A DNA stretch of 64,000 bases from Symbiodinium microadriaticum (Eukaryota > Sar > Dinophyceae > Suessiales > Symbiodiniaceae): positions 40,376-104,375 of the forward strand of contig LSRX01001358.1 of NCBI GenBank assembly GCA_001939145.1. The letters are read 5' to 3'. Both the position numbers and the translations under genes were made by a program. The notes under the pieces are model-generated. The model saw only the letters and a list, made by a program, of their open reading frames with translations, had not been told where the DNA came from and did not search any database. Numbering within the stretch: position 1 is the stretch's first letter; every line of letters begins with the position of its first letter. Shown piece after piece: positions 24,471-36,338 of the stretch.

Positions 24471-24530
24471 GACATGCTCCTGTTACATGAGAATACCAAC
24501 TAAAACCAGGGACATGCTCCTGTTACATTA
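24471..24530. repeat. Direct repeat GACATGCTCCTGTTACAT, two copies about 40 bases apart
   Basis: GACATGCTCCTGTTACAT occurs near 24471 and again near 24511. The copies flank a short spacer immediately beside the right arm of the inverted T-rich element. Confidence 0.8.
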
Positions 24531-24540
24531 GAGTATCCCG

Positions 24541-24592
24541 TAAAAGCAAAAGAAATACGAAAAAAAAACAGAAAACATACGAAAAAAGAACC
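24541..24592 (-). repeat. T-rich element, right arm of the inverted pair
   Basis: Read on the minus strand it gives TTCTTTTTTCGTATGTTTTC followed by a T run and CGTATTTC, matching the left arm at 23141 with only a few differences. Confidence 0.75.
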
Positions 24593-24599
24593 GCCAGCC

Positions 24600-26240
24600 C
24601 AGGAGAGCAGCCTGGTGCAGCAAGTCTTGATCTTGGCATAGCCCGTTTTGAGCCTGAAAACACTGAGTTCGAAAGGCGTCCATCGAGGGCATGCTTTGCT
24701 TCTCGAAGACGCGCAACACCGACAGAGCTGCGAGCGACACCGGGCCTGGCAAAGGGCCCAGAGCAGCTGAAGCCGCACCTCTCGGAGAAAAAAGGAGCAA
24801 AAAGCATGGAAAAGTGAGAGCTAAGCAAACTCGCTTGTCCTCAAGGGAATCAGCATGTTTTAAGATGCCGTAGCTTGCAGATTCTCTTCAGCTATTGGGG
24901 AATGGCCTCGTGTTTCTAGTGAGAAGACATGAGCGGAACAGAAACCGTCTGCTAGCATAGCAGACAGCGGATCAACAGGCTCTCGAATTCAGCAGTTGAG
25001 CTGCTTGACTCAACTTCTTGCTTGAATGCCACTCATCACATCCAGCCTCGACCTCCGGAGACGTCCTTTGTCGAGGTTGGATAGCCACATGGGCCGCATA
25101 TTGAACCAACTTGTCACACCCCCCCCCCATGTGACGCACATCTAGGAGAGGCAATCAGGGTATATTCAGCATGCGCGCGAAAAAGCTCAGCCTCTGACGG
25201 TTCTGGCTCTGTCAAAGAGGTTGCTTGATGGAGGGCTTTGCTCACCTTAGCTGTTCAGTAATCCATCAGCGGAAACACCAACCAAAAGAGTGGATGCGCC
25301 TGAACTGCGCACTCTCACACCACCGCGGTTCCCTTGCGAGCAGTGGGATCCCTGCATCGTCGCCCTCACCTTCTGCGACGTCCTCGCCACTCACCTTGCA
25401 ACGTTTTTCTTACTGAAGCTAAATTGGGACCAAATGGGATCTTCCGGAGCTCTACTCTCTCTGCGAGCTTTGCCTATCGGCCAGAGGTTGGTCGGTTGCG
25501 TTTCTTGGATCTGCTTTTCGGATATGCGAACCGCAACGTCACCCAGGCCGTCGCCTCTGGAGCCATGCATGGAGGGCCAATCGCTCGGCCAGTCGTTGCT
25601 CCACGAGGTTGCTCAAACCTGCTACTGCCCGGTGATAGCCCGGTCGGTAATAGCGAATCTGCTTAGCTGCCATGCTGTGGCGAAACTTGCTGATTTGGAG
25701 CGCCGATGCTTAACTGCATATGCGATGCTGCATGGCTCCAGATTCTGGGATCTTCCTTGCACCTGCGCTTCTGAAGCCGTCACCCAGGACCAGGAGAGGG
25801 GAGAAGGTGAAAGCAGATGTCGAGGCGCAGACGCTCGGCCCATTGCAAGCGAGATGGACGTCGACTTGCATCGTTTGCGGACAAGCTTCTCGCGCCAAGG
25901 CTGCGCAGGTGACGAGATTCCCACGCTTGCCGGCGGGGTGAAACTCCAATCTTTGAAGCCCAGCGCCTCCCAAGTCGGCCTACGCTTCGTAAGAAACGAA
26001 CATGTCGGAAACCCGCGGACTGAGACCAGCAAGCCAGCGGCTCGGCCGTAAGGCTGCAGGAGAAAAGCTCAAGCACGCGATAAAAACCGGAGGTTCACAC
26101 TATGAAGTTCTGAAGGTTTCTGTGATTTCTTGCCAGGTTTGGTCTTGAAGGACTCATGGAACTGTCAACGTTCGGAATGGCGCCCTGGGGCGTAGCGGAA
26201 TTAAACTGCTTACCCACGGGATCTTTCACTCAAATGTCCT
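24600..26240. other. No recognised gene
   Basis: A 253-residue plus-strand ORF (25290-26051) overlaps minus-strand ORFs of similar quality, and none shows a domain. I treat all as unproven. A short C-rich run lies near 25120. Confidence 0.35.
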
Positions 26241-26345
26241 CACCGGACTCTTCATCTGACGAGTACCTGTTTGCCAAGTGTGGTTGGCGGCTTCGTGATG
26301 ACTTCGTCATGCTTTCCATGCGCAAGGCGCAAAAGGCCATGACCT
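26240..26345 (-). CDS. Candidate terminal exon, Ser-rich acidic tail
   Basis: After an acceptor-like TTTAG the minus strand reads MAFCALRMESMTKSS and then RYSSDEESGEDI before a stop. The acidic Ser-rich end is protein-like. It may end the gene whose exon lies at 26630-26697. The family is not recognised. Confidence 0.3.
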
Positions 26346-26629
26346 AAACTCAGCAATGCATCCCACAAGATTTCCAAGACACTGACACGAAACCGAAGTC
26401 GAAGCTGCACGGCTCTGCACGGCTCTGCAGCGCTGCAACGGCGCACTGAGATTCACCGGGAAGTAGGAGCCGGTACCTCAGGACAGCGGTCAAAAGCAGC
26501 AGGGAGATGCAGTTCGGATAGCGAGGTCTCGGCTGGAGGATGTCGTGGGGCTTCTCGTTTCCGGAACGAATCTCCTGAAAGGCGGAGGAACGGAGGAAGC
26601 GACGCGAAGCGCGAGGTCTAAGTCCCCCG

Positions 26630-26697
26630 GCCTGGTCGAAGCGCTCCTTAACCTCTGGGAAATGCTCCAGAGCTTCTCTAAAAATCTCCTGCGTCAG
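26630..26697 (-). CDS. Candidate exon resembling the end of a cyclic-nucleotide-binding domain
   Basis: After a GCAG acceptor the segment reads EIFREALEHFPEVKERFDQA. This resembles the helix after the last strand of cyclic-nucleotide-binding domains in ion channels, where a pattern like DF..L...FP....F is common. No phosphate-binding cassette or channel segment was found nearby, so the assignment is tentative. Confidence 0.25.
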
Positions 26698-26999
26698 GAC
26701 GGAGACGGAGGCCCATTGCTCAAAAAGGCACTGCTAAGTCTGCCTCCCGAAGGGCCGGCAGCGTAATCTTCCGCCTCTCGAACCTTCAGATAGCTGTTTA
26801 TGTGGACCCCAACTTTCTTCAGGGACCCATGCTCGGAATGGGCTCTCTCGACGAGTCGTGTCAGGCTTGCAGTCATGGTGCTCGAAGTCCGTCGTATCCA
26901 AGGGCTCCCTGGTGGGCTCATCCTGTGTTGCAGCGTGACTGCAGATTCCAGCTGGGCACATGCTCTCGATCTCTCCTCGGGGCAATGCAATTTGTCCAG

Positions 27000-28070
27000 A
27001 TAAGGATGCGCGATGGCCTGTCACAGCCCATGAAGACGTGCCAACTCGGTCGACTGGCATGGTTGTCACTGCAAAGGAGTTGGAGGCAAGTCTTTTTGGA
27101 GGGCTTTTGTAGGGGCATGTCAGCCATTCTCAAGCTGTTTCAGTTCATGTCGCAAGAGGGGATGCGACAGGTGGGACATGGATGGAGCATGCTCAAAGCA
27201 ACGATGCACGCGTACTCCTCCACCTTGAAAAAGCACGTGTGCATGGGACGATGATGTGGTGAAGCAAGCAACAACTCTGCAGTGAAGGAATGAAACAGAA
27301 ACATGTTTGTCGTTTCTGACAGGTGTCTGTCACCTCGTCTTGCAATTCAGCCACAGGCTGTTGCTCGACGTTGACAGTCCCTTTTCGTGTGATTGTGCAC
27401 CTTCGACGTGGTTCTCCTGAGATTAGGCTGCCACTGGTCAGTGGTTACTATGTTTCTCCTCGCCCTACCGCCAGTATCCGCGATCGAAGTTCCAATCCCA
27501 GAGACTCCGGGGAGTCCTTACCCTAATGTATCGCAAAATGTTGCCCCACTCCAAGACATATCTCATATCATAAGCCAAACCCCTTACCAATTCCACTGCA
27601 AGCCTTTGCCAACAAGTATAGGTATGCCGCGCTTCATCCAACACAGTTCTCCTGCACAGTATCAGTATGCAGGTATACCAGCAATTGCATCTTTCAGGGT
27701 GGGGATGTTCGAAGTCCAGCCGTTCGAGACTCACGGGAATGACAAAAAACACTACAGAAACGAACCCCACGAACACCAAGTCCCAGCACACTGGCGACGA
27801 ACAAGTGACTCAATGATCAAATCGATAGTCCATGATTCCCAAACTTTGCAGAGCTCAGCCAGCATCACGCGCGGCTGAAACTGGGCAAGTGCTGTGGATT
27901 GTTGTCAATCGCAGGGTTGATTTGCACATAGTGACGGCATCAGACAGAGGTGTACCGATACTGTCAACCCTCATCTCAAAAGGGTATCACATGCTTGGAC
28001 ACACCAATAGTAGCATGCATACACAGCAAGTGACTGCCAGCGTCGAGACGGGTTCTTCCTTTCCCGGCCC
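27000..28070. other. Unassigned; AT-richer stretch downstream of the MAP kinase
   Basis: Both strands stay open over much of 27393-27878. The plus strand gives a 161-residue ORF with a hydrophobic start, and the minus strand gives a 108-residue ORF at 27465-27791. Neither has a recognised domain. The end of the MAP kinase reading frame should lie here, because the last exon I placed stops at 28075. A segment near 27131-27175 reading HPLLRHELKQLENG could be that end but is not proven. Confidence 0.3.
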
Positions 28071-28074
28071 CGGC

Positions 28075-31000
28075 CTCCTCCACGCTGAGTCTACTCAAAG
28101 GGTCCCAGCGCAACATCTTCCTAAGGATGTCCTGCAACGGGCACGCATGTCTGGCACTGATGCTAGCAGTGTGTCACGGCGCAACAGCAGAAGCCTTCAC
28201 ATGCAGAGCGCGCTGCAGGAACAAGAATGCCCAACGCCAGGGACCCCACTACCGCAGGTTCTGGCATCGACTTGAAAACCTGCCGAAGACGATGCAGGCA
28301 GGACGGAGAGCGGCTGGCGGCCGGCTGCCTCTGGAAAGCTCTTGGTCGCATGGACCGGCAGCGACCTGGAAGCGCTCTGAAACGCAATGACAAAGGCAGC
28401 TCCTCAGACGCCAAGACTGCTGCTTGATAAATTTCCGGCACTTCTCGTTGGGAATCTTCATGAGCTCCTGGTCCAAGAAATCGAGCACAGGGAAGCCATT
28501 TAATACAGTGGGCCTGAGAATCAGGGGAGCCGAGAAGGTCGATGATCATGTCCAGCTGGTTTTGAGTACTCTGCCTCGGTGACAGCAGGGGAGAACTGGC
28601 ATCCTTTCAGATTGGTGTTCTGCATTTCGGAACGGGGCCCCTGCCCTGGAAAAAGCGGCCTGCGTGTCGACATCTCAGCCAATATGCAGCCGATCGACCT
28701 TTTGCAACTGTGTCGGTGCCGTGCGGAGTACATCGCATGTCGCCCCATCCGACGGGCTGCTAAATGTCCCAAGTTCCCCACCAAATGTCGATAGCACCTC
28801 GCCAGGTCACCACCACCAGCTTCTATAGTCCACTATAAAGTTCGTGGCAGACTGCGGACTCGACATGCTGGACATCTTTGGCTTTGAAGCACCATACTGC
28901 ACTCTTGAATCTGGTTTATTCCTGCGCCGTAGTCCTGGTGCATCCTGGAAAATGAGCAAGACATGGCAAGAATATTCGGATCAAGTAAGTGTCTCGCACG
29001 AGTAGTCTGTCCAAGAGCACAGCACCTTGCTAGTCAGTCCCATGGTCTGGCAATTTCTGGAGCCACTGGAGTCGTCACAGGACTGTCGCAGCCTCTGGAG
29101 CACGATACCAACGCGTACAGACGTACCTGGAAGCCCCGACAACCGCCTGACTCAGTCAGAAATGGACTGCGGAAGTGCCTAGGGCGCACTCTGTCATGGG
29201 ACAGACCCACTCCTTGTCGGAGAAGCGCACTCGGGCCAAGCCAAAGTCGCAGATCTGTGCCAGTCGAAGCAGGTTGCGTTGCACTTCGCTGAGAGCCATT
29301 CTGGTGAAGACTTGCAACACGTAGTGTAATGTGGCAATGTAGTGAACAAGATTTGCCACCTGTCGGTCTAAAGAAGAGTACACTCGGAGTCGATGGCAGT
29401 CCTTGAGGTCGCAGTTGCTATTCACCAGCAGGTTCCTTGGTTTCAGGTCCCGGTGAATGACCTGCACGGGATGCAAAGGGGATTCATGCTAGTCAGATTA
29501 TATGACGGAACAGTTGAGCTAGCACTGGTCTCGCGAACTATACAGTGTAGATAGGACCCAAAGGGTGGAATGAACTCCCGGTGCCCACCTGAGCCGAGTG
29601 CACGTACTTCATACCACGCAGGATTTGGTACAAAAAGAACCTTCGAGCTTGGGTTGCAGGACCGAGATGCAGCTGGCTCGTTGCCATCCAGATGCATCTG
29701 TGGACTGCTAGTCTGCAAGTTGAGGTCCCTGCTGACAGTGATCGTCTGTCAACATCTGAGAAGACCTGGGAATCCAAGCTGACTTGGGAGACCAGGCTGC
29801 AAAGGCCCAAAGGCATGTAAGGCTGTGGATGAGCTCAGCACCTCAAGGTAGAAGCCAAGTCGGTCTCCATGAGTTCCGAAACGACATAGAGCTCCTGACA
29901 GATCCAGCTTGGTGCTGAAGATGTCAGTCGTCAAAATCCCGAACACGCGCTCTTCTCCTGGAAGGTATATCTGGAGCCCACCATAAAAATGTTCTTGACC
30001 TGTGAGAACGACGAGTTGCAAGGATGCTCTGTCTTTGCTTGGATAATAGGCCAAAGGCCAATAGACGAAGCAAAAGCCAAAGACACCTAACAAAGTCGTA
30101 GACAGAATTGAACCAATTGCAGAGATGCAGATAATGACATGGGCTCAGCCAAGACCACGCTCTGGACATGCTTGATTCTGAGCCTGGTGTTTTGCTGCTC
30201 TTGGCCCACAATGGCCCACTACTGCCGTAGAGTTCCGCATCCCCACCTCACCCGAAACGGAACCACTGCCAGACGGCACTTACGATTACGACTTCAAGCT
30301 TGACACTGAAAATGTGCATGACCCCTTGTCCTACTCAAAGCATTTTGATTAAGCTTCAAGCCTACAGGGTTTGGCTTTACGGTTGAGGAGTTTGAATGTG
30401 TCAGGTCTGCACCCAAGCTTCTGAAGCACAACGGCGCCTGCGCGTAAGCTCCCGTAAGGTACACCGCCCCTGAATGACCCAATGCTCAACCGAAGGTTTG
30501 CGAAGATTGCGGAACACAGGCCCCTAGGCATTTAATCGTTCGCTTGCTCCCTCCCTGCTTGTCCTTAAAGCATTTAAAACGATCAGTTTAGCCTAGCACT
30601 CTTCGAACCGAGTGTTCGCAGAGGCTTTGCAAAGAGAACGCTGTATAATGAACATGGCTCCTGCAAATGGCATGAAATGCAACTTCCCAAGTGAGCACCG
30701 CGACTGCAGCAAGTTTCCAGCCGCTGTACATGCCGCTTTCTACCCAGAAGTACCAACTTTCCAACAGTGCCAGCAAACTCGGCAAGCACAACCAATTTCC
30801 GAGAGCCCCAAGGCAGCGCGTGGCCTGCATCAGGTTCTCGTGTTGTAGATGTCGCAGGATCCGGAGCTCCCGGAGCGTGCGCTGGGCCGCGAGTCGACAT
30901 GAAGCAACAGAAAACATGAAAGCTCTGACAGAGACTGGACTGGACTTAGCAGGTACTCGAAAAGGGCCAGTGAGCTACGAAATGCATCCGACAGTTGCTA

Positions 31001-33045
31001 AGCCTTGGCGATCGTAATGTGTTCGAAAACACCCTCGATCTTCTTGAGTGCAACTTTCTCCTCGATCTCCTGCAAAGCACCGCCCACCAATCACCCCGCA
31101 GGCAAGACAAGCAGCCGCCAATTGCAGAGTCTTGGCACAAGAAGAGAACATGAGCAAAACTGAATCGGCAGAGTGCAACACTTGGCAAACAGGGGGCCCA
31201 CAAAGCGCAAGACGCTTCGTGTGTCTGACACTGTCCGAGTGCATACCTCGACATGCTCGGATCGGAAAACCTGGCAAGCCTGCTGATCACGGCGCTGAGC
31301 TAGAAAAGAGTCATTTTCCATTTGCTGACGCTCCTCCTCTCGAGTGCCAGTTGCACCACTACTGTTTGACACGTCTGTATGTCTTGGCAGCCGTGCGTCA
31401 GTAAGAACCAATTACAGATGCTCTGCGAAACACCCTGCAAATGTGACTTTTGCCCAGAGCGACGACTTTGCTGCCGGCTGGTTCATATGCATCACTCCTG
31501 CGTACGTCTCACTTCCACACCTGCCAAATGCAACACTCACATCACCTCTGCAAATAAACCGAAAGTGGCGCTGAGAAATGCCGGTCGAAGGCAACTATCT
31601 GTAACTATCTTCGTGCTGGGACCGGGCGCGCGGCGCTTCTGATCTCGGCGGAGCCATCGGCATTGATGACACACTGGGAGTGCATTTTCACCTCTGGCAG
31701 AAAAGCACATGCGACTTGAAGCTTTGCGGTGGCTCTGCCGGCTCGTCACCCCTTTCCATCCAGGCTGCATCCACTCCTTGGGCTGAGAATGTCAAGAGAT
31801 GCCTGGCTCTCGGCATCTCTCGGTCTCCGGCCCAGCTCTTCCAGTCATCCCAGTCGATCTTCATAGCATCCTCGCATGGAGAGTTTAGCAATTTAGGCAC
31901 CTCGTGACCTCGTGAGATCTCGTTCTGCTGGCGTCTCCTGAAGGTTTGGGAGCTGCCGCGGCTGCATGCGGGGTGGCAGGTCCTTGAAAGAGTCTTGTTT
32001 CATCGGGTTGCACTTCTGATTCATCAGATATCTAGTCGACAGTTGAAGCCTTGTGCTGCTGTGGAAAGTATCGGACAATCTGCAGGACCATCTATGGCAA
32101 CTCTTCGCGACGCGAGAAAACATAGTTGCGCTTCTTGGCCAACACTGCAGCAATAACCAGACTCGTTGGCCTTGGTAGGCACATTGTAGAACTCCTGGTG
32201 CAACTTGTCCTGCCACAAGTGTGCGTGAATGTTCAGGATGCACAAGATCACATCACACGTCCCCCTCAGATCAATCAATCAATCCAAGCCTCAATGATGG
32301 AACGGACCACAGCAAAGTCATCCGACATCTTTGACCTTCCGCAAGGAACGAGCTTGAAACACATTCTCAGCATCTGACTGTGACAGCGGACAATCTCTCT
32401 CCCCTTCTTCTCCAGGCATGAGGGGCGAGTTAGGTCCAGCGGCCACTACGACCCCCCTTAAACTTCAGAACCTTTGTGGGGATGTGAAAATGGATCGAAC
32501 ACAACCAATTGAAGAAACTTGGCGTTAGTTGCACTGGACGAAACAATGCTTTGCGGGCAAAGGCTCTAAGTTGTAAACCCCCGGCAACTACTTATATAAT
32601 AAGCTTCAACGAACCACACATTCCACTCCACTCTCACTCTCGGATGGGCCTGTGCAAAGACCCTGCAGGTCCAGGGGTGCGGACGGAGTAGCTGTTGGAC
32701 CAACAGGGCATGAAACGAAAATACGTGAATCGAACCGGCCAAGCCAGCTGCAGCGTTTGCAGGTGCAAGTATGAAATGCATAATTCTGAGCTCCTTGTCC
32801 TCAGCCGATACGACGATGCCGTAAGCTCCGTGACCTCAACCAGTTACCCAGATGCTGAGACGGGACTTGATCCGGCAGTCCCTCTCGTGAGCTCGCGACT
32901 CATGGGCTCATCTATGTGATACCGCTTTGGCACCTGGGGTGACCCCGCTGCAGCTGCTACACGCTTCTGTGCCGTCACCTGCCTCGAAGGTGGAGCCCTG
33001 CACCGTGAAGGAGCATGTCTCCAGCTCCAAACTATCCACCGGCAT
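28075..33045 (-). CDS. Mitogen-activated protein kinase (TEY type), about 18 mini-exons
   Basis: Short exons join in frame into a nearly complete MAPK domain. Exon 1 (32983-33045) starts at an ATG and ends CSFTVQGSTFE. Exon 2 gives VPKRYHI. Exon 3 (32794-32834) has the glycine loop GHGAYGIVVSAEDK. Exon 4 (31004-31069) has the ATP-binding lysine in VALKKIEGVFEHITIAK. Exon 5 reads RTLRELRILRHLQHENLM; exon 7 YVVSELMETDLASTL; exon 10 (29402-29461) IHRDLKPRNLLVNSN. Exon 11 reads ICDFGLARVRFSDKEW and PMTE; exon 12 YVCTRWYRAPE. Exons 13 and 14 are only 17 and 16 bases. Then follow SIGCILAEMSTRRPLFPG, NQLDMIIDLLGSPDSQ, MKIPNEKCRKFIK and DILRKMLRWDPLSRLS. HRD, DFG and the TEY phosphorylation site are intact. 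The C-terminal end and the exon 2-3 and 12-13 joins are uncertain. Donors are mostly GC or GA. Confidence 0.9.
31688..32340 (-). other. Open segments inside the 1.7 kb third MAP-kinase intron
   Basis: Between the glycine-loop exon and the catalytic-lysine exon, the minus strand holds two protein-like segments. The first is CDVILCILNIHAHLWQDKLH (about 32130-32255), with DDFAVVRSIIEAW just upstream. The second is DAMKIDWDDWKSWAGDREMP (about 31740-31890). MAPKs have no insertion at this point, so these are probably chance ORFs or remnants. A GATT tetranucleotide run sits between the first two segments. Confidence 0.25.
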
Positions 33046-33488
33046 GTGAGCCTGTCCTGAGCTGAGTTTCGGAGAGGGAGCATTCATGTCCGACGATGTC
33101 CCCTCCCTTTTCTCACTTCTGCAGGCAAGGAACAGAAGCTACCAGACTGTGCCAAATTTCTCTGCTGTGAGCCGGGACAGACGGGGCGGGCTGGGCCTCA
33201 ACGAGGATTCTTTGGTTTGCTGCCACGGTACAGCAGGTGATTTGACCCGTAGTACTGGAACATGCAGACGCTGCATAAGCATGCGTAAGCATGCTTGCAA
33301 AGAATAGGGACGGCAAGGAACACATCCAGTTTTCGCACTCGGCTGCAGCATGGTCTGCCATTCCCAGCGTCCGCAGAGTTACATCTCGTATTGCTTTGCA
33401 TGATTGTGGATGCTCAGAACCTGCGTGGAGAAGGAGCATGCAGAAATTTTCCATTGGAGCTGAGTTTTGTGTACCCCAGACACAACTG

Positions 33489-33512
33489 AAGAGAGAGAGA
33501 GAGAGAGAGAGG
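33489..33512. repeat. (GA)n microsatellite
   Basis: About twelve uninterrupted GA units, upstream of the MAP kinase start on the minus strand. Confidence 0.9.
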
Positions 33513-34258
33513 CAGCATTCGACGGCCTGGATGTCTGTGTTCTCCGCGGTGGAGGCGGGCGCGACGATCAAAGGCCCAGGCCAGGAAACACGACATGCCT
33601 CAAGATGGCCCATCTGTCATCTATGCATGAGTCACACCCATGTAAATCACTTCTCCATGCTGCCGTCCTCTTCCTCGTTCTTCGGACACCGCGGGGCATA
33701 GACCTTACCAGCACAGCAGGAATAAACAGCGCACTCGGAGTTTATTTGGTGACCTGAATTTGATCTGGCCACAAAGTGGGAACTTTAATGTGATGGTGCT
33801 AAATTTGAACCACGAAGTACCCTTCCCTTGGTTGAGGGCTTACAGGGTTCAAGGATGTTTAGGGCCGAGAGCCACGTCAAAGAGTGATGCACCTGGGGTT
33901 TAGACAGATTGCGAGTTAGCGGATCTTTCGGCTGAGCCCTCGACCCGAAGTGGGGTAAAGTCTGCCGGCCGGCGGCTCAAGGCTCGAACCTACAAGAAGA
34001 CGCACAAAAAATGGGAGCCGTGTCTCGTCAGACAGAGAACTGCAAAGTAAAGAAAGGCTGCGCCCTTCTATATTAAGACTCGCAATCAAGGCGACTCGAT
34101 TGAAATTCGGCCGCAAGTGCTGTAGCGGGAATTGAAGAAGATAGCTGGCAGCGTCAAGTCGGACCGTGACGATCCGTGGATGGCTTATTGCCTACATCGG
34201 ACTCAATGGACTCATGTCAAGCGTCAAGAGCGGAGTGACAGAGTGACACCCCTCAAAG

Positions 34259-34306
34259 AGAGCGAAAGAGAGAAAGAGAGGCGAGCGAGAGAGAGAGAGA
34301 GAGATA
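34259..34306. repeat. Imperfect (GA)n microsatellite
   Basis: GA-rich tract with interruptions (GAAAGAGA, GCGAGCGA) ending in a pure GA run. Confidence 0.9.
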
Positions 34307-34549
34307 AAGGGAAAATCTCAGATCGCACAAGGTTTCCAAAGCAAAACCATGGCCTGAACATTAACCAAACAACAAAGGCCCTCCAGAATCCATGCCATGC
34401 ACTCTGTCTTCCCTGAAACTCTGTGCAAGTGGTGAGACAGCAGAAGGCGTGGCGTCGAAGCACAAGCCTCAATATGCCTCAATCGGACGTAGATGTTCGT
34501 TTGCTATCCTGCTTGCTTACGGGCACGGCTTGCGCGAATACACGTTGGA

Positions 34550-36213
34550 AGGGAGAACACGTAGCAAGAAGGAAACTCCAACAAACTCCACGTCCAACAG
34601 AAGGCCGGGTTTGGAGCTCCACTTCGGCCTCCACGGAGCCAACCTCTTTGGCGAAGTGCTGATACCTGGGACAAAACACCCAGGTCGGAGTCGCGCTAAT
34701 GCGCAAAGTTCTGAACCTCGTCTTGAGTGCTGTGAGGAACTTCCAGAAGCAGGGTCCCGGACAGCCGTGAAAGCTCAGTGTCCACCTGCACCGATTTGGC
34801 AGCTGGGCTGCATGTGAGAAGGCACTGTAGCTTTGATTTGACAGAAACAAGTAGAAGTAGCCAGAGTGCAAGCAGCGCCGAAGGCCCGCAACGCGTACGC
34901 ACGGCCTGCAGGCTCACGGGGAAGAGGTGCCGACAAAGTGCTCTAGCCTCAGCGCACATGCATGCCAAGAACGATATGCCAGCCAAACTTCAACACGACT
35001 GTTGGCTGCTGCTACCATTTCGCCCACCCTCCGTCCTGAAGGCTCTCGGCGGCCGCTCGCAGGCAGAAGTTAGCTCACCTAAGTCAGCGGCACCAGCCGG
35101 CCGCAGCGCCAGGCCGTAGCCTTGCACTTGCCACAGGCCAGAGGCAACGTAGGCGAGCGGCAAGAACGAGTCTGCACCATATATCGACAAAGTCACATCC
35201 GAAGAGTTCAGCTGGTCGGCCGACTGGGCAGTCTGCCTGGACAAGTCGTGCAGGTAGTATAAGTATTAATCTTTCGACGCGCGTGGTGCGGCTGACATCA
35301 GAGAACGAATCGGTGAGAAACACCCCGTGTCGCTAGAGCACGTGCTTCGACGGTGATGTGTATTTGCCATTTTCAGCTCCGAGTGCTCAGCACATCTGCA
35401 TTAAAGAGATACTGGCGCACATCGTGGATGCCTCGGCACCGAGCTCAGTGCAAGCCACAAGTCAAATGACGAGTTGCCAGAAGGACCGTGCGACTAGATA
35501 AACTTGGACAGAAGATTGCGGGGAGCGCACAGCCACGGCTTCGACTTCGGCATTGGTCGAAGACCCAAGTGGCAGCTGTGGCTTACTTAAATTACCAAAG
35601 GAAGTCAGGGAGTGCACGGCATGAAAGTGCCTGCTTATCACTTGAGTAGGCAGACTCACTTCCTTCGGATATAGACATTTACAAGCATCGGCTCGTGATG
35701 CACAGTTCTCAGCGACCACAGTGTGTGTGCAACGAAGCTCCCTCCCAGAAACTTCCACTGGGCTGATGGTGCATAAACTTGCACTATACTGCGATGTGCG
35801 GGACTGCTTCGTTCAGCTGAGAAGTTGGTGGCGGCTGCTGTCACCGTGTGCAGTAGCTCTCTGATCTGGGCAAGTTCTTCACCGAGGGAATGGTCAAATT
35901 GAGTCACTTCCCCTCTTCTGCACCCCAAAAGATGAGAGAAGGGACAGAGGGACCTGCTTGTGTAGGAGAGACCGGAAACCAGAGCGGTGTGCTTCAGTAC
36001 AAGGATTTCTGGGATGGCCCTCGTGCACCAGCTGGGGTGATCAGTTCGTTCAATGTTGGTTCACTGTCGCCTTCATACGAGTCAAAGGAGTCAAAGACAT
36101 CCCGTGAGGTGGCAGGGGTGTATATCCACATGAACACACGGAGCCAGCAGCCTGTGCAGATCTGTGCAGGGTCCAGGAATTTCCTGATCAAAGCCGCAAT
36201 AGCAACAAAATGA
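34550..36213 (-). CDS. Uncharacterised multi-exon gene with hydrophobic segments
   Basis: Several protein-like exons lie in series. A possible first exon from an ATG at 36213 reads MAHFVAIAALIRKFLDPAQ and then TSRDVFDSFDSYEGD. Next is 35780-35910 (TQFDHSLGEELAQIRELLHT), then 35470-35600 (NLSKPQLPLGSSTNAEVEAV). A segment at 35070-35240 reads SSDVTLSIYGADSFLPLAYV and ends at a GT donor. The last, 34700-34900, has ALLALWLLLLVSV and QVDTELSRLSGTLLLEVPHS, then YQHFAKEVGSVEAEVELQT. No family was recognised. The hydrophobic segment suggests a membrane protein. The exons may belong to more than one gene. The first ATG lies only about 130 bases beyond the stop of the EF-hand gene on the same strand, consistent with a tight tandem array. 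Confidence 0.4.
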
Positions 36214-36338
36214 GCCATCGCTTCTGCGACGGCCAAGCTCCAAGAGCCGGAGTCCGGCCTCAGAAGGAATTTACATGCGGCGCCAAAAGCACACGCTGGC
36301 CGCGTGTGCTGCACGCGCGCCAAAAAAAAAGGCGGAAG

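Larger units (their letters stand above)
33050..34540. other. No recognised gene; GA microsatellites
   Basis: Only weak ORFs were seen. GA tracts occur at about 33489-33512 and 34259-34306. The region probably includes the MAP-kinase promoter, but no core motif could be identified. Confidence 0.4.

Noticed and set aside
25290..26051. 253-residue plus-strand ORF
   Set aside because: No domain and mixed composition, with competing frames on the other strand.
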